A DNA stretch of 64,000 nucleotides, taken from contig NZ_CP095848.1 of NCBI RefSeq assembly GCF_023101345.1, positions 3,002,001 through 3,066,000 of the forward strand. Reading direction: 5' to 3'. Below the pieces are notes generated by a model that saw nothing but the letters and a program-made list of their open reading frames with translations, did no database searches and was not told where the DNA came from. Position numbers and translations under genes: made by a program. The stretch's first letter is position 1; the number at the start of each line of letters is the position of its first letter. This document shows positions 1 to 7,993 of this stretch, in pieces. This DNA is from Hymenobacter sublimis (lineage in GTDB: Bacteria; Bacteroidota; Bacteroidia; Cytophagales; Hymenobacteraceae).

Positions 1-1098
1 TCGCGCTGGCGGCGGGTGGCGGCAGCAGTGGGGCGCGCCGCGCAGGCCCCCTTCAACGGAGCGGGCCTGCTCTACCGCATTGGTCAGGAGAATCTGCACT
101 TTACGCTGCCAGTGCTCAACGGAGCTTTCGGCGACCAGCTAGCGGCCCGCCACGACCGCCGGGCTATTCAGATGAGCTTCCGCCGCCACGAGGCCGATAT
201 AGCCGTGGCGGACCTGCGGCTAGGGCCTGCCCCCGAGGGTAGGGGACGCAAAACGGTGGTCTTTCTGCACGGGCTGATGGGCGACGAAATCATCTGGCAA
301 ACCGGCGCCGGCCCGGAAGATGTGCGCTTCGGCCCCCGCCTGCAACAGGAGCTGGGCGCCAACTGCCTGTACGTGCGCTACAACTCCGGCCTGCACATTT
401 CGGAAAACGGCCGTCGTCTGCATCAGCTCCTTACCGAGTTGGTCCAGACCTCCCCGGCAGCAGTCGGCGAACTGGTACTGATCGGCCACAGCATGGGCGG
501 GCTGGTCATCCGCTCAGCGGGCTACTATGCCGCGCAGGAGCACTCCGTTGCCGCAGCTTCATCAGCCGCCCTTGAACCTGGGTTAGCCACCGGACCAGCA
601 AGTAAGTGGCTGCCTTACCTGCACGACGTGTTCCTGCTGGGTGTGCCCAACGATGGCTCTTTTTTGGAGCAAAACAGCCACCTGACGGCCCTGATTCTGC
701 GCAAAATTAATATCTGGCCGACCCGCGCTATTAGTGGGCTGATTGACAAGCGTAGCAACGGCATCAAGGACCTGCGCTTCGCTCGCCTGACCGACGAGGA
801 CTGGCAGAACGAGCACGCCGACGATCTGTTTCCGCCCCGCACGGTGGTGCCGCCCCTGCCCGGGGTGCGCTACCACGTGCTGGTGGGCTCCCTCATGAAA
901 ACCGTTGATTCGGCCCTGCACGACTACTTCGGCGACGGACTGGTAGGAGCCGGCAGTGCCCGCGGCCGCATCTTCCGCGACCCCGCCGCTCCGCCCGATT
1001 TGCGAATCACCACCCGCGTATATCCGCGGTTGCACCACGGTACCCTGCTCAGCAATCCGGAAGTCTATCAGTATATCCGGGAGCAGCTAGCGGAGTAA
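1..1098 (+). CDS. Lipase/esterase of the alpha/beta-hydrolase fold (5' end outside window)
   Basis: The reading frame is open to the first base of the window, so the true start lies upstream; a GTG at 16 exists but there is no reason to prefer it. The visible ~365 residues contain an oxyanion-type segment (VFLHGLMGDE) and the nucleophile elbow GHSMGG followed by LVIRSAGYYA, which is the arrangement of triacylglycerol-lipase/PGAP1-like serine hydrolases. A further LGVPNDGSFLEQ segment follows the elbow, and a late Asp and His (DYFGDGLV, RLHHGTLL) can supply the rest of a catalytic triad. It probably hydrolyses ester bonds of lipids or small esters; the substrate cannot be told. It converges on the GH31 gene, with about 300 bp between them. 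Family fold is confident, specificity is not. Confidence 0.8.
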   Translation, partial: SRWRRVAAAVGRAAQAPFNGAGLLYRIGQENLHFTLPVLNGAFGDQLAARHDRRAIQMSFRRHEADIAVADLRLGPAPEGRGRKTVVFLHGLMGDEIIWQTGAGPEDVRFGPRLQQELGANCLYVRYNSGLHISENGRRLHQLLTELVQTSPAAVGELVLIGHSMGGLVIRSAGYYAAQEHSVAAASSAALEPGLATGPASKWLPYLHDVFLLGVPNDGSFLEQNSHLTALILRKINIWPTRAISGLIDKRSNGIKDLRFARLTDEDWQNEHADDLFPPRTVVPPLPGVRYHVLVGSLMKTVDSALHDYFGDGLVGAGSARGRIFRDPAAPPDLRITTRVYPRLHHGTLLSNPEVYQYIREQLAE

Positions 1099-1260
1099 CC
1101 TGGTTCAGGGCCAGCCGCTAACCTCCACGGGCTACCAGCGGTAGGCGGCACCGTGCGACTAAAGGTGCAAAGACTATCCGCTGAGAGGCGACCTGGCCAG
1201 TGAAAACACAGCCATCAAGCGGGTAAAAAGCACTGCCATTGCGTCGTGTCCTAAACGTGT

Positions 1261-1360
1261 CGCGCATCAAACCCAGACGAAGGACTCAGCACACTGCAAC
1301 AGGACGTTGTCACGACCATTATTCTCAGGTGATAAGTTCTTCGTTTGGGCTTGATGCGCG
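1261..1360. repeat. Inverted repeat, GCGCATCAAG family, copy 1
   Basis: Arms of 21 bp at 1261-1281 and 1340-1360 match with two mismatches when one is reverse-complemented; the core is CGCGCATCAA. The arms flank 58 bp of spacer and lie in the 297 bp gap between the convergent lipase and GH31 genes, where no gene is seen. A second locus with the same arm core lies at 59554-59633. It may serve as a terminator structure or be a small non-autonomous repeat. Confidence 0.6.
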
Positions 1361-1395
1361 ATTCTGCTCCGGGTGACCGAAGGAGTAAAAGCAGA

Positions 1396-3828
1396 CTACC
1401 CTACTACCAGCTCCGTAAAGCTGGCGCCTATTACCACGCCGGGCAAAGTGAGGCCGGTTTCGGTGGTTACCTCGGCAGCTTCAGCGGGCTGCCCGTCGGT
1501 GCTGAAGGCGGCGGCGGCAAAGGGCAGCCCGTGCAGCACTACGCGGTAGGTGGCCCAGGTGGGCTGGAAGTCGCCTTCGATGGTTTGTTGCAGGAGCAGG
1601 CCTTTCTCCGAGCCTGTTACGGTGAAACGACGCGTGGTGCTCTGGCCTTGCTGGTAGCCGTAGCCTTCGCCCCCGTCTTCGTAGAGGACGCTGGTCTCCG
1701 AGCCCTGCTTGTAATACACGTGCAGGGTGACTTCTTCCACCGTTTTCTCGCCTACGTACTGCATCAGCGGGTACATGGGCACCACGGCCCCGGCCTTAAT
1801 GAAGAGTGGAATGCGGGTCAGGTCGGCAGCGGCCCACACTTCGGCACCACCGGCTTTGGCCTCATCAGTCCAGTAGTAGAACCAGTTGCCGCGGGGCAGG
1901 TACATCCAGCGGCCATCGGCGCCGGGCTGGGTGATGGGGCACACCAGCAGGTGGTCGCCGAGGCTGAACTCGGCCATGCGCAGGTAGGTATCGGTGTCGG
2001 CTTGGTCAAGGAAAGCCAGGGGGCGCAGCATGGGCGTGCCCTGCTGGTTGTACTGCCAGAACGTGGTGTACATGTAGGGCAGCAAGCGGTAGCGCAACTC
2101 GATGAAGCCCTTCGCTAGCTCAGCAAAGTTTTCCCCAAACGACCAGGGTTCCTGGTCGCCGTGGTCGCCGGAGCTGTGGGTGCGAAAGAAGGGATGAAAG
2201 GCCCCCAGCGCCACCCAGCGCACGTACAGCTCGCCGTCGGGCGTGTCAATGAAGCCCCCAATATCAGAGCCCACAAACGAGAAACCCGAGATGCTCAGGC
2301 GCTGGCACTGAATGTTGGCCAGCCACAGGTGTTCCCAGGACGCGATGTTGTCGCCGGTCCAGCCGGAGGAGTAGCGCTGCCCGCCGGCGTAGGTGCTGCG
2401 CGTGATGGTGAAGGGCCGGTTGGGGTAGGCAAACTGCTTCACGCCGTCGTTGGTGGCGCGGGCCATTTGCATGCCGTAGATGTTGTGGGCCTTGCGGTGA
2501 GAGGCGGGGTAGCCTTCGTAGCCAAAGCGCACGTCGTCGGGGAAGGTGCCTTTCTCGAACACGGCGGGCTCGTTCATATCATTCCACACGCCCTTCACGC
2601 CCGTTTCCTGGATGAGGCCCTTGAACAGCCCGGCCCACCACTCGCGCACCTCAGGGCGGGTGTAGTCGGGGAAGTTGCAGAGGCCGGGCCATACGGAGCC
2701 CTTCATCAGCGGCCCATCGGCGCGGCGACAGAAGTAGTCGTTCTTTAGCCCCTCCTGGTACACCGAGTAGTCGGGGTCAATCTTGATGCCGGGGTCGATG
2801 ATGACAATGGTTTTGAAGCCATCTTCGGCCAGCTCCCGCACCATGCGCTGGGGCTCCGGGAAGTGGGTCGGGCTCCAGGTAAAGCACCGGTAGCCGTCCA
2901 TGTAGTCGATGTCCAGATACAGCGCGTCGCAGGGAATTTTTCGGTCGCGGAAGCCCTGGGCAATGGCTTTCACGTTGCTCTCGGGGAAGTAGCTCCACTT
3001 GCACTGGTGGTAGCCCAGGGCCCACAGCGGGGGCAGCTCGGGCGGGCTAGTCAGGCGGGTGTACTCCTGGGTTACTTCCAGCAGGCTGGGGCCGTAGATG
3101 AAGTAATAGTTCATCTCGCCGCCCTGGGCCCAGAACGAGGACACGTCGGCCCGCTCGGCGGCAAAGTCGAAGCTGGCCTTAAAGGAGTTATCGAAGAAGA
3201 TGCCGTGGGCAATTTTCTGGTGCAGACCCAGGAAGAAGGGAATGTTCTTGTAGAGCGGGTCGGAGCCTTTCTGGTAGCCGTAGGTATCGGTGCCCCAGTT
3301 GGTGAACTGCTTGCCGCGCAGGTTCATGTTGTCGGGCTTGTCGCCGAGGCCGTAGTAGTGGGCCCCGCCCTGCACCAGCTTGCTCATCTTCACGATGTCG
3401 TTGCCGGTTTCGTACTCGTACTCCCAGTGGAAGCCCTTTTCGTCCTCGCTCAGTACCAGGCCCGAGCGGTTGAGCACCCGGGTGCGCAGGTTTTCCTTAT
3501 CGACGACGCAAATCAGGCGGTCGGTGGTAATGCGGTAGTGGTCGGGCTTCTCCCGGAACTCCAGAAACTCTAGGTCCTGGCGGGCGGGCACTCCTGCGGG
3601 GAAGGCATAACTGAAATCGGGCCCGAAGCCGGCCTCGGTGGCGTAGCGGAAACGCAGGACCTTATCGGTAATTACTTGCAGGCTGAGCTGCACGCCATTG
3701 TCGCAGCGGAAGATAAAGTCAGTGCCTTGCCGTTCGCCCTGCACTACCCGGCCGGGGTAGAACTCCTGCTTGGATTGGGCGGCCAGGTCATTGACCATGT
3801 AGTTGTTCTCCTGGATATTGTCGGCCAT
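1396..3828 (-). CDS. Glycoside hydrolase family 31 alpha-glucosidase
   Basis: This 810-residue protein hydrolyses terminal alpha-linked glucose, probably alpha-1,4 from maltodextrins or glycogen fragments. An N-terminal beta-sandwich (about residues 20-260) precedes the GH31 barrel. The nucleophile motif WNDMNEP (Asp about 417) and the acid/base region GWTGDN (Asp about 493) are intact, as is YLDIDYMDG near 305. No signal peptide is visible, so it is probably cytoplasmic. The ATG at 3828 (MADNIQ...) is preferred: the next ATG upstream, at 3912, would add 28 atypical residues and run into the 5' side of the divergent gene. It sits beside a glycosyltransferase-like gene and near a branching enzyme, which suggests glycogen/maltodextrin turnover. 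The GH31 call is secure; the exact linkage preference is inferred. Confidence 0.93.
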   Translation of the reverse strand: MADNIQENNYMVNDLAAQSKQEFYPGRVVQGERQGTDFIFRCDNGVQLSLQVITDKVLRFRYATEAGFGPDFSYAFPAGVPARQDLEFLEFREKPDHYRITTDRLICVVDKENLRTRVLNRSGLVLSEDEKGFHWEYEYETGNDIVKMSKLVQGGAHYYGLGDKPDNMNLRGKQFTNWGTDTYGYQKGSDPLYKNIPFFLGLHQKIAHGIFFDNSFKASFDFAAERADVSSFWAQGGEMNYYFIYGPSLLEVTQEYTRLTSPPELPPLWALGYHQCKWSYFPESNVKAIAQGFRDRKIPCDALYLDIDYMDGYRCFTWSPTHFPEPQRMVRELAEDGFKTIVIIDPGIKIDPDYSVYQEGLKNDYFCRRADGPLMKGSVWPGLCNFPDYTRPEVREWWAGLFKGLIQETGVKGVWNDMNEPAVFEKGTFPDDVRFGYEGYPASHRKAHNIYGMQMARATNDGVKQFAYPNRPFTITRSTYAGGQRYSSGWTGDNIASWEHLWLANIQCQRLSISGFSFVGSDIGGFIDTPDGELYVRWVALGAFHPFFRTHSSGDHGDQEPWSFGENFAELAKGFIELRYRLLPYMYTTFWQYNQQGTPMLRPLAFLDQADTDTYLRMAEFSLGDHLLVCPITQPGADGRWMYLPRGNWFYYWTDEAKAGGAEVWAAADLTRIPLFIKAGAVVPMYPLMQYVGEKTVEEVTLHVYYKQGSETSVLYEDGGEGYGYQQGQSTTRRFTVTGSEKGLLLQQTIEGDFQPTWATYRVVLHGLPFAAAAFSTDGQPAEAAEVTTETGLTLPGVVIGASFTELVVG

Positions 3829-4047
3829 TACGGGGAGGTGTCGGAGGTAGTCAGAGGGTAAGAAGGCAGAAAAATTCCGGCCCGGCCGGAAGTGCCCGGT
3901 AGTAGCCCGCAAGGTAAAACTGATTCGGGCTACAACGGAGCAGCTTACGCGCTACTTTTTCAGAAACTGCCATTAGAAGCGGCGGCAGGCACTTTTTTCT
4001 CTACCTTGCCATACCTCATCCGTGCCAGCCGCTCATTTCCCCGCTCT

Positions 4048-5190
4048 ATGATTCCTGCTCCATTTTCCGTGTTGTTGCTTGGCTGGAATGAGGCACCCGT
4101 GGCGGCCGGCCGGCCCGCCGTGCGGGCTCTTGTGCAAGAGTTGGCCGGGCGCCTGCCGCTTTCGGTAATGCTGCCCCACTTGCCCTACCCCCCGCTGGCT
4201 ACCCCCGCCGCTACCCGCGTAACGGGCCTGGCCAACCTCACGCAGGCCGAAGCCCGCGCCCCCCGCCCCCACCCCGACGAGCGCCCCGGCGCCTGGCAGC
4301 GGCCGGCAGCTCCCTACCTCGGGACCAGCGAAACTGCGGGTGCAGCAACGCCTTTCTTGGCCGCTTCCGATGGTTCCTGGCAAGCGCCGGCAGCGCCTTA
4401 TTTGGGCGCAACGCCCCCAACGGTAGCAGCTGAGGCAGCAGCCACGGCCCCAGTTGCCACAACCATTGCCGTGCTGCCCGACCTTGAACCCACTCCGCGC
4501 CCGCAGGACAGCGTCGTTTTTGCCGCTACGCCTACCCCGCCTCCCACCTCGGAAGCGCCAGAGCTATCGGAGCAGGAATTGCAGCTAAACCAGGACGAGT
4601 TTGCCGGCGCGGCTGCCGAGCCAGACGGAGCCGAAGCCGCGGCCTTGAGCCAGCCGGCCGACGACTTGGTGCCAGAGCCTACTCCCGCGCCAGCCACCGA
4701 AGTTCTGCCCCAGCTAGCCTCGCTGCCGGAAGCCTTGGCAGCCCTGGGCACCGATTCCGCCGCCCCCGCCGACTTTAACTTTCAGGTGATTCAGTACGCC
4801 CGCTTTGCTACGCGCCGAGCTCTGCTGGAAAACTTTTCCGTGATTTACGCCTCCGACTGGCCTACCTGGCTGGCCGCGCTGGAAATCCGTCAGCAAACGG
4901 GCCGGCCGCTGGTGTTGCACGTGCACAGCCTGGCCCAGGAGCGCGCTACCCCCGCCGACCGGGGCTGGGCCCTGGAACTGGAACGCCTAACCCTGCGGCG
5001 GGCCGATGTGGTACTGGCCGCCTCCGAGGAGGTAGCCGCCCTGCTGCGCACGCGCTACCCGGCCCTGGGTAGCCGCCTGCGAGTACTCGACCCCACGGAT
5101 ATTGAAACGCTTACTACCACCCTGCGCCAGCTAGAAAATGGCCTGCCCGGCCGCCAGCTTGCCGCACCTTTCTTTCCCCCTACTACATGA
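4048..5190 (+). CDS. Glycosyltransferase-like protein with only the N-terminal half of a GT fold
   Basis: This 380-residue protein begins like a glycogen-synthase/GT4 N-terminal Rossmann domain (residues 5-65, with LLLGWNEAP and LPHLPYPP). It then has an Ala/Pro-rich low-complexity insert (about 66-240) carrying two copies of a QxPAAPYLG motif, and resumes the fold at 245-350 (VIYASDWPTWLAALEI, LVLHVHSLAQER, VLAASEEVAALL). It stops where the nucleotide-sugar-binding C-terminal domain should start; no GT1-type E-x7-E motif is present. It may be a non-catalytic or partner-dependent protein in glycogen metabolism. The ATG at 4048 is chosen because upstream in-frame residues are atypical and would overlap the GH31 promoter region. 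Its stop overlaps the next start (ATGA), so the two are translationally coupled. Function is not established. Confidence 0.7.
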   Translation: MIPAPFSVLLLGWNEAPVAAGRPAVRALVQELAGRLPLSVMLPHLPYPPLATPAATRVTGLANLTQAEARAPRPHPDERPGAWQRPAAPYLGTSETAGAATPFLAASDGSWQAPAAPYLGATPPTVAAEAAATAPVATTIAVLPDLEPTPRPQDSVVFAATPTPPPTSEAPELSEQELQLNQDEFAGAAAEPDGAEAAALSQPADDLVPEPTPAPATEVLPQLASLPEALAALGTDSAAPADFNFQVIQYARFATRRALLENFSVIYASDWPTWLAALEIRQQTGRPLVLHVHSLAQERATPADRGWALELERLTLRRADVVLAASEEVAALLRTRYPALGSRLRVLDPTDIETLTTTLRQLENGLPGRQLAAPFFPPTT

Positions 5191-5669
5191 GTACCGACCC
5201 GCCCATCCGCCACGAATTCGATGCTCCTATGGAAATGGACGGCGCCGACAGCGGCGTTTTCCTGGTAGTTCCCTTCAGCGTACCTGAGGTATATGGCACC
5301 AAAGGCCCGCTGCCGGTGCGCGGCACCGTGGATGGCTTCCCCATCCGGCTGAACCTGGTGCCCATGGGCGACGGTCAGCACATGATTAGCATCCGCAAGG
5401 AAGTGCGCAACGCCATCAATAAAACCTGGACCGACACGGTGCACGTGGTGCTGGAGCGCGACAACGACTCCAGCGGCATTGAGCTGCCCGACGACCTCAA
5501 ATACGCCCTGGAACGGGCCGGCCTGCAGGTCAGCTTCGACGCCCTACCCTACACCCAGCGCAAGGAACTGGCCCAGCGCGTAGCCCGCACCAAAAAGCCC
5601 GAAGCTCGCGCCCAGCGCATCGAGGACGCCCTAGAGCAGGCCCAGTCCGGCCGTAAAACCCGGCACTAG
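5187..5669 (+). CDS. DUF1905/YdeI (OmpD-associated) family protein
   Basis: This 160-residue protein has an N-terminal DUF1905 beta-barrel (residues about 10-100, containing VPFSVPEVYGTKGPLPVRG and IRKEVRNAI). The C-terminal YdeI-type helical segment has LPYTQRKELAQRV and RAQRIEDALE, the usual RKE...R..RI pattern of the bacteriocin-protection YdeI/OmpD-associated family. Biochemical function is unknown in this family. Its ATG overlaps the stop codon of the preceding glycosyltransferase-like gene in the form ATGA, so the pair is an operon. A strong terminator follows at 5696-5747. Confidence 0.85.
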   Translation: MSTDPPIRHEFDAPMEMDGADSGVFLVVPFSVPEVYGTKGPLPVRGTVDGFPIRLNLVPMGDGQHMISIRKEVRNAINKTWTDTVHVVLERDNDSSGIELPDDLKYALERAGLQVSFDALPYTQRKELAQRVARTKKPEARAQRIEDALEQAQSGRKTRH

Positions 5670-5695
5670 TTCTAGGTCTTTTCCCAACTTTCACT

Positions 5696-5747
5696 AAAAA
5701 GGCCAGTGGCTTCTTTCCTATGCAGGAAAGAAGCCACTGGCCTTTTT
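5696..5747. terminator. Bidirectional intrinsic terminator
   Basis: Perfect 23 bp arms (5696-5718 and 5725-5747) enclose a 6 nt loop and are bounded by A5 and T5 tracts, so the hairpin can terminate both the YdeI-family gene on the plus strand and glgB on the minus strand. Confidence 0.92.
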
Positions 5748-5764
5748 GCTCTATTAAGCGTTGA

Positions 5765-7822
5765 CTACGACACGCGCGCCAGCACCAGGGCCGTGCGGTT
5801 CGTGACGTAGAGGCTGAGCTTATTGACGCCGTCTTCCTCGAAGGTTTCGTAGGTCAGGGCGGTGTCTATGCGCTGGAAGCCGCCGAAGTCGGCGTCGTCG
5901 GAGGTGAGCAGGATGCGGTAGCGGCCGGGCTGGGGCACGTAGAAGCGGTAGTCGGGCACGCTCCGCTCGACGTGGAAGCTGAACACGAAGATCAGGTGGC
6001 TCCGCTCGAAAATCAGGACCTGGTTGTGGCTGTCGATGTTGAGCTCGTGAGCCGGGCCGCCGGCCAATACCCGCGCCGACTTGGCCAGTTTAATCATGGC
6101 CCGGTCGAAGTTGAGCAGGTACTGGTACTTTAGGTCGGGGTTGTCGGCCAGGCTCCACTGGCGGCGGGCGAAGTAGTGGCTCCAGTTGTTGCCTTCCCGG
6201 GGAAAATCCACCCACTCCGGGTGGCCGAATTCATTACCAATAAAGTTGAGGTAAGCCTCGCCGCCCAAACTCAGGGTAGCCAGCCGGATAAGCTTGTGCA
6301 AGGCAATGCCGCGGGCCGTGATGGGGTCGGCATCGTCCTTGTGCATGTGCTCATAAATGGCCTTGTCCAGCAGCCAGTGGGCCAGGGTTTTGTCGCCCAC
6401 CAGGGCTTGGTCGTGGCTCTCGGCGTAGGCCACGGTTTTCTCGCCGAGGCGGCGGTTGGTGAGGGTATACCAGAGGTCGTGCAGGTTCCAGTCCTCGTCG
6501 CGGGTGTGCTTGAGGAGCTTGATCCAGTAGTCGGGGATGCCCATGGCCAAGCGAAAATCAAAGCCGATACCGCCCTCCGCAATGGGCCGGCAGAGGCCGG
6601 GCATGCCGCTCATGTCCTCGGCAATGAGCAGGGCGCTGCGCTTGCACTCCCGCACCAGGGTAGCGGCCAGCTGCAGGTACAGAATGGCGTCCTCGTCTAC
6701 CTCCGGGCCGAAATACTGGTCGTAGGAGCCAAAGCTGACGCCTTCGCCGTGGTGGTGGTAGAGCATGCTGGTGATGCCATCGAAGCGGAACCCATCGAAG
6801 TGAAACTCCTCCAGCCAGTAGCGCAGGTTGCTGAGTAGAAACTGCTGCACCTCAGGCTTGCCGTAGTCAAAAAGCTTGGAGTCCCAACCGGGGTGGTTGC
6901 CGCGGGCGCCTTCGTGGAAATACTGCCCGCCGGAGCCATCAAAGTCGGCCAGTCCTTCGGCCTCGTTTTTCACGGCGTGGGAGTGCACCACGTCGAGCAG
7001 CACGGCAATGCCACGGTTATGGGCCTCGTTGATGAGGTGCTTCAACTCTTCAGGGGTGCCAAAGCGCGAGGATACCGCAAAGAAATTGGCCACGTGGTAG
7101 CCAAAGGAGCCGTAATACGGGTGCTCCATCACGGCCATCAGCTGCAGGCAGTTGTAGCCGGCAGCCTGAATGCGGGGCAGAATTTGCGCGGCAAATTCCA
7201 GGTAGGAGCCCACCCGATCGGCCTCCAAGGCCATGCCCACGTGGGCCTCGTAAATCAGGGGCTCACGCACAAAATTGGGCACCCGAAACTTCTGGTCGGT
7301 CCAGGCAAAGGGCGTTTCCGGCCTCCAGACCTGGGCGGCAAAGTCTTTAGTTTCGGGATGTTGCACGGCACGACGCAGGGTAGCGGGTAGCCGATCTTTG
7401 CCTCCTTTGTGGGTTACCACGTGCACCTTATAGAGCGAGTGGTGGGTGAGCCGGTCCTGGTAGTCCTTATCGGGCAGGAACACTTCCCATACGCCCTCCG
7501 GGCCCTGGGTTAGGGGCGTGGCCTGCCGGTCCCAGCCGTTGAAGTCGCCCACCAGAAACAGGGCTTCGGCGGCCGGCGCCCACTCCCGAAACCAGTAGCC
7601 CCGGCGGCGGGCGTCGTAGTTGAGACCCAGGCGCTGGTGGGCTTGGGCAAACTTGGTGAGGGAGCCGCACTGGGTTGTAATTTCCGAGAGGCGCTGCCGT
7701 AGCCGCTGCTGGCGGCGGCGGAGTACGGGCTCGTAGGGTGCCAGCCACGGGTCGAGCTGCACGAGGGGCAGCGCAGGGGCAGTTTCGGTAGCACCGGGGG
7801 CAGTAGGCAGGTCGGGAGTCAT
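5765..7822 (-). CDS. glgB: 1,4-alpha-glucan branching enzyme (GH13, eukaryote-like type)
   Basis: This 685-residue enzyme introduces alpha-1,6 branches into glycogen. A CBM48-like domain covers about 70-165 (YWFREWAPAAEALFLVGDFN). The GH13 barrel follows, with region I DVVHSHAVKN, region II FRFDGI (nucleophile Asp348), region III AEDMSG (acid/base Glu402) and region IV YAESHDQALVGDKT (Asp471). A C-terminal beta domain ends the protein. The segment ESHDQALVGDKT followed by YLNFIGNEFGHPEW matches the plant/animal branching-enzyme signature rather than the E. coli GlgB form. A TAnnTTTG box lies at 7849-7856 upstream. It converges on the glycosyltransferase/YdeI pair and probably acts with the nearby GH31 enzyme. 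No glgA or glgC is visible in the window. Confidence 0.93.
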   Translation of the reverse strand: MTPDLPTAPGATETAPALPLVQLDPWLAPYEPVLRRRQQRLRQRLSEITTQCGSLTKFAQAHQRLGLNYDARRRGYWFREWAPAAEALFLVGDFNGWDRQATPLTQGPEGVWEVFLPDKDYQDRLTHHSLYKVHVVTHKGGKDRLPATLRRAVQHPETKDFAAQVWRPETPFAWTDQKFRVPNFVREPLIYEAHVGMALEADRVGSYLEFAAQILPRIQAAGYNCLQLMAVMEHPYYGSFGYHVANFFAVSSRFGTPEELKHLINEAHNRGIAVLLDVVHSHAVKNEAEGLADFDGSGGQYFHEGARGNHPGWDSKLFDYGKPEVQQFLLSNLRYWLEEFHFDGFRFDGITSMLYHHHGEGVSFGSYDQYFGPEVDEDAILYLQLAATLVRECKRSALLIAEDMSGMPGLCRPIAEGGIGFDFRLAMGIPDYWIKLLKHTRDEDWNLHDLWYTLTNRRLGEKTVAYAESHDQALVGDKTLAHWLLDKAIYEHMHKDDADPITARGIALHKLIRLATLSLGGEAYLNFIGNEFGHPEWVDFPREGNNWSHYFARRQWSLADNPDLKYQYLLNFDRAMIKLAKSARVLAGGPAHELNIDSHNQVLIFERSHLIFVFSFHVERSVPDYRFYVPQPGRYRILLTSDDADFGGFQRIDTALTYETFEEDGVNKLSLYVTNRTALVLARVS

Positions 7823-7848
7823 AGCGCAGTCACAAGTCTGGTCCGGCC

Positions 7849-7856
7849 CAAAGCTA
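7849..7856 (-). promoter_or_regulatory. Promoter -7 box for glgB
   Basis: Read on the minus strand the sequence is TAGCTTTG, an exact match to the Bacteroidota TAnnTTTG box, 26 bp upstream of the glgB ATG. No clear -33 TTG was found. Confidence 0.55.
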
Positions 7857-7980
7857 CAGGATTCAGGGAAGTCTTAGTAGGACAAACCGGCCGGGAGGCA
7901 CATACGCAACATCTGACCCAAGAGAGGGATGGGAGCGGAACCGGCCGGGCCAGGCCGCGCCGGGGGTCCTAAACTTACCG

Positions 7981-7988
7981 TAGCTTTG
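7981..7988 (+). promoter_or_regulatory. Promoter -7 box for ggt
   Basis: TAGCTTTG matches TAnnTTTG exactly and ends 5 bp before the ggt ATG at 7994. With the usual 5-8 nt from box to start site, the transcript would begin at or next to the start codon, suggesting a leaderless mRNA. Confidence 0.55.
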
Positions 7989-7993
7989 CGGGC

